Of a stretch of 64,000 nucleotides of DNA, positions 11,848 through 23,100 are shown one piece after another; within the stretch, counting starts at the first letter, position 1; each line of letters starts with the position of its first letter. Source of the stretch: Roridomyces roridus (taxonomy: Eukaryota > Basidiomycota > Agaricomycetes > Agaricales > Mycenaceae). Under the pieces are notes generated by a model that saw nothing but the letters and a program-made list of their open reading frames with translations, did no database searches and was not told the origin of the DNA. Location of the stretch: positions 930,001 through 994,000 of the forward strand of contig JARKIF010000005.1 of NCBI GenBank assembly GCA_029378245.1, given 5' to 3'. A program made the translations under genes and the position numbers.

Positions 11848-11912
11848 GAGGGTCTTTGACGACGAGAGAGTGTAAACACGGCACAAACAACAACCTCTTA
11901 CCTCTCACTCGC
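11848..11912. promoter_or_regulatory. 65-bp shared upstream region of dUTPase and SIM-motif gene
   Basis: The start codons of two divergent genes are only 65 bp apart, so both 5' UTRs and core promoter elements must overlap or lie inside the genes. The stretch contains CT-rich tracts (CTCTTACCTCTCACTC) often seen at fungal start sites. Promoter function is inferred from position only. Confidence 0.4.
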
Positions 11913-12900
11913 ATGGTTTTGGGCGAAATACCCATCACTTCCTACTTTCCCCTCCTCCCAAAGAAACGAAAGAGGGCCAAGGCATCCACCAGCTTCGTGC
12001 CCACCAAGAAGCAGCGCCCGAACGAGAAGCAGAAGGATCGTTCTCTGGCCACTCCCCGTACTCCTCCTTCGAACCCCATTGATCTTACAGAGGACAGCCC
12101 GGACAAGTCCTCATGCAGCACAGCGCGTGCTTCTACAGGCGCTGCCGAGTCGAGTCGACGCAAGACCCCTTCCCTTCCCATCGACCTCACCGCGGACAGT
12201 CCAGTGGCTAAACGCAAGGCGCGTTTTCTTTCCCCGAGAAACAACGGATCGGAGATTGTAGACGACATCCCGCCCTCTCCAACGCGCTCTAGCCCGCCAC
12301 CAACCGCATATCAATTCGATGATTTCGTCCCGTCCTCTCAGACTCAATACCTCCTTCCAATTGAATCCGATGCGGAAACGGATTTCATTCCTTCTTCGCA
12401 ATCTCAGTATTTTCCGCCTGAAAGGGATGATGACGGATTTGTTGTTCCACAATGGCTTCTCCCAAAGGAAGTTGCCAAGGGCAGTCCGGAGGAAGAATTC
12501 GTTCCCACATCTCAGAGCCAATTTGAGCTGGAACTTCAACCACGAATAAGGTACGCAGCAACTATTCAATTCTTGGACACGTCTTACAGCGTCCAGCAGA
12601 CCCGAGATTGAAATGGCAGAAATCTTTGAGCAACCTCCGTTGGACGCGGTGGCAGCTCCCAGAGGAAGGTTCGCAAACCGAGTCAGACTCTGAGGACGAT
12701 GCTCCGGTCATGCCTCCCAAGCCTCCACCAGCGCCTGTCCGCTCTCCCTCCCCGTCGCAAGACGCGTTCTCATTGTCGGGAAGTTCATTGCCGGACGCTC
12801 TCAAAGTGTTCAGCGATTGGTCGGGAGTGGACAAGGGAGCTTCCCTGAAAGTTTTCCGCAGTCATTGAAGTGGAAGGAACGGGAAGACACGCCGGAGTAG
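11913..12900 (+). CDS. Disordered nuclear-type protein with SIM-like and repeated SSQ(S/T)Q motifs
   Basis: I do not recognise a family. The N-terminus MVLGEIPITSYFPLLPKKRK is followed by basic, NLS-like clusters. Two copies of PIDLT(E/A)DSP resemble SUMO-interaction motifs (hydrophobic IDLT plus acidic residues). Three copies of an element F(V/I)P(S/T)SQ(S/T)Q(Y/F) follow at about residues 130-205. The rest is acidic and proline/serine rich (SDSEDDAPVMPPKPPPAPVR). A first intron starts at 12551; a second, inferred at 12809-12864, gives the end KWKEREDTPE and stop at 12900. One base near 12681 seems to break frame between the middle segments, so the central exon boundaries are uncertain. The shared promoter with dUTPase hints at an S-phase or DNA-related role, which is inference only. 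Confidence 0.55.
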
Positions 12901-12956
12901 CAAATGGTTGAAGTTTGTGGAAGACACGCCGGAGTAGAAATACATGGTTGAAGTTA
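12882..12956. repeat. Direct repeat spanning the 3' end of the SIM-motif gene
   Basis: Two copies of an approximately 35-bp unit lie side by side (about 12882-12915 and 12919-12956). Both contain GGAAGACACGCCGGAGTAG followed, after a few variable bases, by ATGGTTGAAGTT. The first copy encodes the inferred last residues EDTPE plus the stop codon; the second copy lies downstream, in what would be 3' UTR. Confidence 0.75.
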
Positions 12957-13034
12957 CTTAGTCTAAGCTCAAGTCACGGTACCGTCGCGTCGCATTAGAA
13001 TTACCCGACTCTTATCTCAACCCACAATCGTATC

Positions 13035-14360
13035 ATGCCTGGCCGCCTGCAAAACAAAGTGAGCCAGCTGATGAGCAGCCATCTCACCTCTGCTCATCGC
13101 GACTTCAGGCTGCTCTCATCACCGGTGCAGGATCGTAGGTCGACACACTCCTCCGAGTTGGACTCTTCCGACGATACTGTGCAGCGGAATCGGTTTAGAA
13201 TCCTCCATCCTCTTTGCGTCTGAGGGAGCCAACGTTCTGCTCGTCGGTCAGCTCGACGAATCGGGCTTGATCTCACGGCTAAATGTGGCACAGACATCAA
13301 CCTCGAAGCCGCCGAGAAAGGCGCGGCGCTCATCACCAAACGCTACCCTAACACCAAGGCTCTCGCGATCAAGGCCGATGTGGGCAAGGAGGCAGATATC
13401 AAGGCTGCTGTCGACCTTGCAGTGAAGGAATTTGGTCGCCTGGACGTCATGTTTAACAACTGCGGGTGAGTGCACGGTCTGCCATGTCGAGAATGATCCA
13501 CACGACGCGCAAGGCATCATGCATCCCGAGGATGACAATGCTTTGAATACCGAGGAGCGCATCTGGGATCTCACTATGACTATCAACCTCAAGGGCGTCT
13601 GGTGGGGGTGCAAGTATGCTATTCTAGCCATGCGCGAGAACCCGACGGATGAATCCAAGGGGCTTCACACCGGCGGAAGCATAATTAATACCGCCAGTTT
13701 CGTTGCGCTCATGGGCGCTGCAACACCACAGCTTGCTTGTACGTGCCTTCCTCCGCTCAGCTAAATTGGAATTGACTTGGGGTAGACACGGCGTCCAAAG
13801 TAAAAATCTAGACTGGCGATTTCCTTCATTGACCATCTCAAGGGCGGCGTTCTCGCAATGACCCGCGAACTGGCTATGGTACACGCCAAGGAAGGCATCC
13901 GAATCAACTCCCTATGCCCGTAGGTTCATCCTGACGCAATTACTCGCTTGCTAACTCGATCCAAGTGGGCCGCTGAAAACGCGTAAGACTGAGAGGTCGT
14001 CGACGAACCAGCGTTGACTAGTCCTTAGCGCTCTTGATGGACTTCCTCAACACGGCCGAGAAACGCGACCGGCGCATGATTCACCTTCCGATGGGACGCT
14101 TCGGTGAGGCGGTAGAGCTGGCCAAAGCGGCCCTGTTCCGTGCGTTTTTCCCCTCTCTTCGGAAAGTGTGTCTTTGACATTTTGGTCTAGTTGCCAGCGA
14201 CGAGAGCAGCTACATGACTGTGCGTGTTTGGTCACCTGGAGATTAAACGCGACTCATCCTCTGCCAGGGAACTGATTTCAAGGTGGATGGTGGACTTTCG
14301 TCCGCGTATGTGACTGCGCTGGGAGAGCAAGTTCTTCCCCCTCCCACTAGCCTTGTGTAG
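13035..14360 (+). CDS. Short-chain dehydrogenase/reductase (classical SDR)
   Basis: An NAD(P)-dependent SDR assembled from about nine exons. The Rossmann glycine motif is ALITGAGSGIGLESSILFAS and the acidic residue at the end of the second strand is in VLLVDINLEAAE. Next come FGRLDVMFNNCG, the catalytic Ser in SIINTASFVALMGA, the YxxxK pair in YTASKGGVLAM, then GIRINSLCPGPLKTPLLMDF and SSYMTGTDFKVDGGLSSAYV at the C-terminus. The join after NNCG (13462-13510) does not keep frame with a GT donor: one extra G in the GGG at 13464-13466 would explain it. The substrate is unknown; SDRs of this layout act on many alcohols and ketones. It is convergent with the Mpo1-like gene (44 bp apart). Confidence 0.83.
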
Positions 14361-14404
14361 TTGTGAAAATTCCATAGACCCTAATGAGAAACAAGTAATA
14401 AACA

Positions 14405-15236
14405 TCAGTTCGCCTTGGTAGCGGCTGCGCGCCGTTTATCCCCTTCAATCTTGCGGATTCTGGTGATTTCCTTCCCAATGTCGTTGTTCAGGTCTTTGTG
14501 CAGCTGGGGACGGTACCCAAGCTTGAAGAGGATCTCCAGATGCACAAAGAATGGCGCGAGAACGACGGCTGAGGTGAATGAGTGGAATGCAGACAGAAAA
14601 GTAGAATGCATGCCTCCCAATAGGTTGTCGAGCAGTGCCGGAGCCCGTTTCTCGGCTACGCCATGGCCCAAAAATTGGGCGATCCATGAGATACCGTGCA
14701 AGAGACCAGCATACATGATGTGGTCCGGTGAGCGGGAGAACGCAGTAGCGGTGAGGAGCGACAGGACTATTTGCGGGGCATACAGCAACTGGGACAGACA
14801 TAATGAGTTGCGTCCAGCGTGAGAGTGACCACATACAGCTGCAACAGGCTCCAGAATAAAGTAGTAGATGAGATACAACGCTGCATGGATCGCAGAGTAA
14901 TTCAAATCAAAGACAAGATGTTCCGAGAAGGCAATGTGGACAGTCGGCAAGAACGCGGGGACCGGGATCGTGGCTGCCATCACTTGGCCCGACCTGTGGA
15001 GTGTTCAAGGAGGTTCGAGAAAGTACGTGCAGATATACCCTGTAAATAATCGTTAGGAACAAGTCATTCGCGTTTCCTGGACGCACAGAGAAGGAGGGGA
15101 ACGCAAATTACGTGGATCAAGACATTCACCGGGTTGCTGTGGTACGCTCCGTAAAATGTAAGCTGCGATTTGACGTCGAAGAGGCCTATAACGTTTTAGC
15201 TTTCTGTGAGGAGCCGGAGGGTATCCTACCTGGCAT
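14405..15236 (-). CDS. MPO1: Mpo1-like (DUF962) 2-hydroxy fatty acid dioxygenase
   Basis: Yeast Mpo1 is an Fe(II)-dependent ER dioxygenase in alpha-oxidation of 2-hydroxypalmitic acid during phytosphingosine breakdown. Exons: a 7-nt first exon ATGCCAG (15230-15236), then the exon giving LFDVKSQLTFYGAYHSNPVN and VLIHVICVPLLL, a 13-nt exon (15027-15039), then SGQVMAATIPVPAF... and LLYAPQIVL... The family's conserved histidine segments are present (AYHSNPVNVLIHV; HGISWIAQFLGHGVAEKRAP). Several TM helices lie in between, and the tail is basic and coiled (KEITRIRKIEGDKRRAAA). All junctions hold frame. It is a close match in length and motif order to the DUF962 family. Confidence 0.87.
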
Positions 15237-15375
15237 AGTGGCGGTTCAGGAAGAGAAGGTAGGCGGCGCTCTAATATCATGTGTCTTGTGGCTAAGATCA
15301 CAAAGTGCATCACGCATCAATTCCAGCCTACTCTCGACTCCAACTCGACATCTCTCGACTCCACAGTGTCCACAC

Positions 15376-16233
15376 ATGGTTCGCTCGACTATTATAGTAA
15401 GGGCCTCAGATGCACTCCCTCTCGCCGCCAGCGTCGACGACGAACAGGTTCTAGTTCTTTCCTAGCCTTTGATTTTCTGCTCACCGCGGTCCAGACGGAA
15501 CAAGCCCTGCAAGAACACAAACAGCAGTCCAAACTCATCTTCCGTCCGAATCACCCCAAATTCCGAGCCCCGTTGCTCTATTGAAAGCGGGCAATACACA
15601 CTACAGTCCTGTGTTGTCGCCTCTGGGACCCGTCTCAGCCGTTGACCGCCACCACAGTTACCTCATAACAGACAATGTCGTGTTCCTGACGATCGCGGAC
15701 AAGTCGTACCCACGAAAACTGGCCTTTTCCTATCTCGACGAGCTGTCCAAGGAGTTTGCCACGACATATGGGGCCAAGGTTGAGACCGTTCGCAAGCCAT
15801 ATGCGTTTGTTGGATTCGGTCAGGACACGTTTACATTCGATTAAACACGTCGCTGATACTTTCACAGACACTTTCATGTCCAAGACGGCACGACTGTACC
15901 GTGACACCCGGACTGCAACTGCTGCGAATAGTTCTGGGCTCGATAAACTGAATGACGATCTACAAGACGTGACGAGGATAATGACCAAAAATATGGAGGA
16001 GCTTACTATGGCGCGGAGACTCACTCGACCGTACGTCTGGCTTCCTTGCTCACTACTACGCGGCTGACCTTGGCCTAGGAATGTCGCACCTTTCTACGTC
16101 GCTGCGGTCAGAGTCGGAAAAGTACCGGAAAGCGGCGAGAATATAAACATTCAGGCCTATGCTTCGGAAGTACGCACCCATTGGTGCCATTGGCCTGGTA
16201 CTTATAATATTCCTGTACTGGAGATTCTGGTAA
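15376..16233 (+). CDS. SEC22: ER-Golgi R-SNARE SEC22, coding frame broken by four single-base indels
   Basis: SEC22 is the longin-type R-SNARE of ER-Golgi transport. The longin domain (MVRSTIIVRASDALPLAASV; LTIADKSYPRKLAFSYLDEL), the SNARE coiled coil (KLNDDLQDVTRIMTKNMEEL, then LWRGDSLDRMSHLSTSLRSE) and the C-terminal anchor (LRKYAPIGAIGLVLIIFLYW) are all recognisable. The frame shifts four times: an extra base near 15546 (before RITPNSEPRCSIES), an extra base near 16005 (between EEL and LWRGD), a missing base near 16140 (AAR/NINIQA) and an extra base near 16158 (before MLRKYAP). Amino-acid conservation between the breaks is intact, which argues for sequence error or very recent decay rather than an old pseudogene. 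Confidence 0.85.
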
Positions 16234-16315
16234 TTTAGTGCGACTATGTTATGCGGCTTTAATTACGTACAAGCTGCTGCCAGCTTCTCACCTGGACGAC
16301 TTATCTCTGAGGTCA

Positions 16316-18496
16316 ATGTACAGAGCTGCTTCCCCCTTCTCACCTGAGCACCAGCAACGGGCCCAACCATACACCAGTCAGGTTGCTCCCGGCCAAGTCA
16401 CCTATACGACATCCACAGGTCCAGATGGACGCGTTGTTTATCACACCTTCAAGTGAGCAATCCAACTGAGATCGAACCTGCGCTCCAATTCGCTATAGAG
16501 CCGTAGCTGCCAGGTAAGGTCTCTCGGTGGCCCGATCGTGATTTGCACATCGGATTCTTCAGTTATCAAACTCCCACTGGCGTCGTCTCTGGAATCCAAT
16601 GGGTCCCAGCCTCGGAAGCCACCATGACTCTCCCAATTGGGGCGACCCCGGCCAATTCAGTCGGTAGCCAATGCTTTCATCTGGTTCGTTAACGATTAAT
16701 CGTGTAGGAATTTGCGGCGTCGTGGTCTCGCACTGGAATCAGCAGGGATGAAGAAAAGGCGCTCAAAGAATGGTATGTTGGCTTGTACTTGAAAGAACGC
16801 CACCGACTCGTTCTAGGCAGCGAGACGAGGAAAAGAGGCGGAAGAAGGAGGAAAAGGAAGCAAAGCGCCAACGAGAGAAGGAACAGCGAGGTGCTGACGC
16901 TGATAGCGAGCTTCGCAAGGCTCGCGAACGCGACGCGGAAGCTCGACAACGCCGCGGCAGTTTCAACCAAGGTGCCAACAGCATGGCATTCCCTCCTGCT
17001 GCTGGTGGTGGTTATCCTACCGCCTCACCTGGATATCCGACCACCAATCCAGGTTACCCCCCTGCCACACCATACACGGCGGGCTACAATGGGGCTGCAC
17101 CGACTCCTTATGATCAACGGGATCGCAAGTACAGCACCGGGGGCGGTATTCCAGACCTCAATCGGCAGTTTGAAGATCTGGGCATTGATCGCTCCGGGGA
17201 GCATACTGGGTTGCCGCGCCCCGCTCGCTATCAAACCGAGGCAGAGCGCACTCGCAAGGTCAGCAGCAATTTCGGTGGCGATCGGCCTGCCTATCCGGCA
17301 GCCGGTCCGTATGCTCCGGCAGCTGGTCCGTATGCTCCAGCTGGTGGCCCATATCCCCCGACATATCCAGCACAAACCCCCGCAGGTCAATACCCGCCAT
17401 CTCAGTTTTCGGCATCGCCAAACATGCGCACCCCTGGTGAAACTCCGCAGCTCCCATACACGACTCCTGCGTATGCCGCCAATTATCCTCCAGCTGCTGC
17501 TGCTCCTCCCATGGCACGGCCCACTACGCCTTATGGAGGTGCAGGAGCTGCCGCTCCTCAGTACTACCCGCCCAACCACGTCCTTTCGGGCCAACCCATT
17601 GCGCGGGCCACCACTCCCATCCCCGGTGCGCCTCCAGCAATGGGTCCGTATCCTCCAGGAATGCAGAATCCCGATCCAAATGTGGACCAGGGTCAGCTAG
17701 CAGCGCCGGAGGGCTTTTCGCGTCCCGTCAACGCGGCTCAGGCTTTCACTCCGTTTGAGCCAATGAAAATCCAAGATATGGATGAGTTGGTTCAGAACGT
17801 GTCCAGGATGCCGGCTGTCCTTGGGCCACACGACGTATACTCGACCGACTGGAACCGCCTAATGCAGGTGTGTAGTTTCTTTTTTGTCCATGTCATCTGT
17901 TGCTCAAACTTGACAACCAGGATCTTTGCCTTGCCTGGACTGGGAGATTACCTGCGCCTGGTCGTGATCAAAAGAAGAGTTCTCTGGCAGCGGACCTCAT
18001 CCATCTATGGAACTCGTCTTTCTTCTTCCATCGCGGAGTTGAAGTCGTGCTTTACAAGGGCCGGGAACGCCGCACAGGCCCCAGCGCTGGTGTTGTCGAT
18101 CTTCCGCTCATGAGCCACGATGACCGCGACGACGACTCTTCCTCTTCGTCCTCGTCCTCGGAGGATTCTGATTCGGATGACGGTGCCAGATATCCCAACA
18201 CGTACATGTATGGTCAACAAGGGCCGATGCCGGATGTGCTCGAGCAACGTCGTCGACGTCGTGAGATGAAGGCTGAGAAGAAACGGCGCCGCAAGGAGAA
18301 GAAGGCGAGGCGCAAAGCGAAGCAGCGCGAGAAAAAGTATTCGCTGTATATCACTTGTGTGCCCAACGGCGGTCCTGCGGGTCAAGGCGCTGGGATGATG
18401 GCCGGGGCACCGATGGGCGTTCCGGGATATGGTTCTGCGATACCACCCACCGCTGCGTACGGTGGCGGATATGGTGGCATGCCTGGTGCTTACTGA
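16316..18496 (+). CDS. Proline/tyrosine-rich protein with conserved C-terminal segment
   Basis: I do not recognise the family. Exons join from MYRAASPFSPEHQQRAQPYT through AVAASYQTPTGVVSGIQWVP, EFAASWSRTGISRDEEKALK and a long charged coil (WQRDEEKRRKKEEKEAKRQR) into a low-complexity middle of Gly/Pro/Tyr/Ala repeats (17000-17700, e.g. AAGPYAPAAGPYAPAGGPYP). After the intron at about 17869-17920 a more globular part follows: DLCLAWTGRLPAPG, AADLIHLWNSSFFFHRGVEV, VLYKGRERRTGPSAGV, then an acidic Ser run (DDDSSSSSSSSEDSDSDD), a lysine/arginine-rich helix and a Gly-rich tail. The layout suggests a scaffold or RNA/actin-associated protein, but nothing proves it. Frame is intact throughout. Confidence 0.75.
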
Positions 18497-18543
18497 TGTT
18501 ATCTCGCTTTCTATGCTGTACACGAAATTTTGTTGTATGTAAG

Positions 18544-20037
18544 TTACAAATTGATTCGTCCCAACGCCATCGGAATCGAACTGATACTGCTCGGTGGAAT
18601 CAATCCAACCTCGGTCACGACAGCTGTTATACACGACGGCGGTGTCAGGTCGTATAGAGGGTTGAGAATTTCCAAGTTGGGTCCCTGCGACGCGGCGTCG
18701 GTCTGGAAAAGATGGGATGGCGCTGTACATAATCAGTCAAGCGCTGTGCGTCGCAAGTGGACACAATCGCACCTAATTCGTTCTTGCCGAAACCGTCCAA
18801 CATGACACCTTCGCTGAATTTGTAGGTCTCGCAGCAAACCAAGACAGGCACACTATGTTGTTGCGCCATCATGGCAACCAATGCCGTCCCTGCACGAGAA
18901 AAAACGGCGCCGTTGGAGTGGAGGGAATGTGCGCCGAGGATGACCGTGGTAGCCTCTGCAATGAGCGATGGCAGCGCAGGTAGAAGGGCGTAAGTGCAAG
19001 GGATCGGGGGTGGAGGTGGAAGTAAAGAGTCGTTGGAAAGAGTCCAAGACATGGGAGCGGCGGATGTCAAGGCCTGTAACAAGGCTTTCCCTTCTAATAA
19101 CGGTCGGGAATCGACCACTATGACGGAGAAACGTTTCCCCTGCTTGTATGCGCTCAGAAGAACCTTTTCGACGACCGATGATCTTGTATTGTCTGAGCAA
19201 AGAAAGACACGAGTGAGTGCAAATTACCTTGCATAGGTGAGGATGACATCTCCGTCCTTGATCTTCTTGCCCGCCAAATCCTGGATAACTTCATCGGCAA
19301 TGATGATACGATCTCGTATGTAGTCATCAATCTTTTGGCACAAAACATCTTTGGCCTGGACTCTTGCTCAGAAATATGAAGACGAGGAGAAAGTAAAGCG
19401 TACATCTTGCTCTGGCATATCAATGTCCGAGCCACTGATCTCCAGTTTGAGCTGGCGGATAGCATTCCCCATCGTCACGGACATGGGTCTCGCAGAAACC
19501 AGATGGGTGATTTGAGGAGAAAGATGCGTCATCAAGTGTCGAGATAGTGTAGTATTGGGAGGCGTCGTGTAGTCTTGGATCACAGTCTTGAATGCGGTCA
19601 AAGTCGCGATGCATCTCGGCATTTGCACCACTGATTTTGAACTCGGAAAATTGCAGAGCGAGCTGCACTATGCAGGGATGTATATCGCCTTTCGCACCGG
19701 GGCCATGTTTGGGCAATCCGAAATGCGAAAAGATGCGTAGACTGCGCGACTTTTCGCGTTCGGCATCTGCGGTCTGTGCAGATGTCAAGGGATGTGATCT
19801 GGAGACATCGAGGCCAGTAGAATCTGAGGGACCCAAAGATGCCCTCCTCTGTGCTGCAGCAGGCTTGGCCTTGGGCTTTGATTTGCCAGGAGAGTCGCTG
19901 GGCTGCTGCTTCTGTGCAAGCTTGGCAGCGCGTTGCTTTTCCTGCAACTCGCGCCGCTCGGCCTTGGTCATGTTCTTCTGGCTCGGTTGAGACGTCGAGG
20001 TCGATGCTGGGGCATCGGGCACGGTGGGGGCAGACAT
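18544..20037 (-). CDS. GCD2: Translation initiation factor eIF2B delta subunit (GCD2), one apparent frame break
   Basis: eIF2B-delta is a regulatory subunit of the guanine-nucleotide exchange factor that reactivates eIF2. The N-terminus is charged and disordered (NMTKAERRELQEKQRAAKLA). The conserved body contains RIFSHFGLPKHGPGAKGDIH, LTAFKTVIQDYTTPPNTTLS, SARPMSVTMGNAIRQLKLEI, VEKVLLSAYKQGKRFSVIVV, TTVILGAHSLHSNGAVFSRA, VPVLVCCETYKFSEGVMLDG and NPLYDLTPPSCITAVVTEVG. Introns lie after PEQD, after ILTYAR and in NELA. An extra base near 19617 breaks the frame between FKISGANA and RCIATLTAFK, a strictly conserved junction in the family, so an assembly error is likely. The gene is divergent from RAT1 with 90 bp between starts. 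Confidence 0.9.
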
Positions 20038-20127
20038 AGCGCGTTCGAGTCAAGTCTAAGCGAGATCATCTGCCAAATGCGGCTGATGACGAATCAAACG
20101 CATTTCTCACTGCGCCCTCCGACTGCT

Positions 20128-23100
20128 ATGGTACGGACACCTCGCTTTGCCTGATATTTTTCTCAATACACTCTAGGGTGTCCCTGCTCTGTTCCGTTGG
20201 CTCAGCAAAAAGTACCCTAAAATCAGTATGTCGCTCGCTAGCTGGCCGTACTCTTGATATTCAAGGCCCCCAGTTTACCCCGTTGTGGAAGAAGAGGACA
20301 TTCAGGTCCCAGCAGAAGATGGCTCTACCGTCAGTATACCCGTGAATATGTCTATGCCGAACCCAAACGGAAAGGAATTCGATAACTTATACCTGGATAT
20401 GAACGGTATTGTACGTGCTGCCACATTCCCCACTTTCTCGCCCTCATAACTTGCATAGGTTCACCCTTGTACACATCCGGAGGGAAAAGTGAGTACATTT
20501 CATCTCTTATTTCGACGCCAACCCATCGCTCTAGCCCGCGCCGGAGACGGAGGAGGATATGATGATAGAAATTTTCAAGTACACAGAGCGCGTAGTCAAC
20601 ATGGTCCGCCCTCGCAAACTCTTATTTATGGCAATTGGTGCGTGGATACTCTGATTGCAAGCTGCTTAACGGACTATCCTCGTCAGATGGTGTTGCCCCA
20701 CGCGCCAAGATGAACCAACAGCGTTCGCGGCGTTTCCGTGCTGCACAAGAGGCGCGGGATAAAAAGGCTGCACGAGAAGAGTCACTTCTCTTGTGGCAGG
20801 GTGAGTGCAGCTCGTGTGCGCGTTGTGTTCACTCACTAACGCTCTTGTTAGCTATGGGGAAAGAGATCACGGAGGAAGAGCGCGAGAGTTGGGACACCAA
20901 CGCAATCACCCCCGGCACACCGTTCATGGATCTGTTGGCTTCTTCTCTTCGATACTGGGTTGTCCATAAAATGAACACAGATCCTGGTTGGAAGAACGTG
21001 AGTGTCTTATTCCATATGCAACACAGCTACTGAACTCGAATTCAGATACAAGTCATAATTTCTGACGCAGGTGTTCCTGGCGAGGGAGAGCACAAGATTA
21101 TGGACTGGATTCGGCGGCAGCGTGTTAACCCTGGACACGATCCAAATACCCGCCACGTCATCTATGGTCTCGATGCCGATCTCATCATGCTTGGAATTGC
21201 GACTCATGAACCCAACTTCTGGGTGCTTCGCGAGGATGTCTTCGCAGATGCCAACTCGACTGGATGTCGCAAATGCGGGCAAGAAGGCCACTATGCAGCA
21301 CAGTGTACCGCAACAGAAGTAAAGAAACCGGATCGCCCCGAAAAAAAACCTTTCATCTTTCTCGATATCGCCATCCTGCGGGAATATCTCGAAGTGGAGC
21401 TAGATGTGCCCCAGATTTATTTCCCTGCCAACTTCGAGCAAGCCGTCGACGACTGGGTCCTCCTCATTTTCTTTGTCGGGAATGATTTCCTGCCCCACCT
21501 TCCCTCCCTTGAGATCCGCGAAGGCGCCATCGACACCCTTTTGAGAATATGGAAACAAGAACTTCCTAGAATGGGCGGATATCTCACCCACCACGGCGAT
21601 ATCATCAGGGAACGAGCCCAGATTATCCTCGAAGGGCTCGCGCAGAGAGAAGATGATATATTCAAGCGGAGACGTGAAGGTCCGTTCATAGTTCTATCCT
21701 CTTTTGCCCTCGTATTGACGCTCGCCCAGCTGAGAATCGCCAGGACCAGAATGCTAAACGGCGTAAGTTGGAGGAGAAGAAATCGGTTCGGCCGGCATCT
21801 TCGCTTGCGTTGACTAGTGCCCCTACTGCTCCCACTGGCCTTCCTGTACATCATCCCCTTCCCCCACGCCCTAATTTTGCTGCGAATGCGGACTCAATGG
21901 GTTTCGGTGCACCCGCAACTCTCGAGTCGTCCCAAAATGCCCCCATAGCTGCTCAGGCACTCGCGGGCTCCAATCGCGACGTAGTTGCCAATCGCCGTGC
22001 GATTCGTATGGCCAACATGAGCGCCGCTGAGATGCTTAAGGCTGAACTTTCCGGCGCTGTGCCCGTCAAACCCAATTTGTCATTACCCACCAAACCAGCC
22101 ACTACTGCCCCTGGCACAGACACTTTCCTCCCCCCCTCCGATCCTTCGAGTTTGAGCAACGGCAAACCGACCGATCATGATGACGGTGCCGCTGACCCGC
22201 CTGATAATGGCGACGCCATAACTGTTGATCCTGCTCCCGACAACGAGGGAGATGCTGTCGGTGTCGTGGACACGGACGAGCCCATGATTGGCGAATCTGC
22301 TGCTACAGAGGCAGTGATTAATAGTGACGATGATACGAGTGTCGGTGTGAAGCGCAAGTTCTCAGATATGACTGATGCCGCCGATGAAACTCTCGGCGAC
22401 GACGAGGACGATGCTCCTCCGGACGTTTCTATAAGACTCAAAGTCAACCCAGATGGAACTGTAGAACAAGAGGACACGGTCCAGTGCGTTCATATTGCAT
22501 TTTTGTTCGGGCTTCATCTTTATTTTCGCTATCAGATTGTGGCAGCCAGGATACAAAGAACGGTATTATCAGCAAAAATTCCCAGATCATATTGGGGACA
22601 TGGATTCGTTGAAGAAGAAGTATGGTCGTCCTTCCTCTGATTTCATTTCAACTGACATCTGGTCAGAATCACGACAGCATACATCGAAGGTTTGGCCTGG
22701 GTGCTGCGCTACTACTATCAAGGAGTAAGCTACATGAACCCAATTTCCAGCACGTTTACTTAGTTTCCTTGTAGACACCCTCGTGGCAGTGGTTCTACCC
22801 GTACCATTTTGCACCTTTCGCTGCGGACTTTGTCGACGTCAAGGACATGAAGCTCGAATTTACCATCGGCCGGCCTTTCAAACCTTTCGAACAGTTGATG
22901 GGCGTGTTTCCCGCAGACAGGTTTGTGTGCTGATTATTTCTGCGAACAAGAGGCTAAAGCCTTAACCCAGCCGAAAGCACATCCCCACGGTCTTCCACCC
23001 TCTCATGGTTGACAAACGATCCCCACTCCGGGGAGCCAGCGACAAGGAGAACGCTGGCGCGGATTTCTATCCGGAGGAGTTTTTAATCGACATGAATGGA

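Noticed and set aside
20226..20275. A frameshift at the second intron of RAT1
   Set aside because: Using the acceptor CCCCCAG instead of TTCAAG restores the frame and gives [13 protein letters not shown], as expected for the family.
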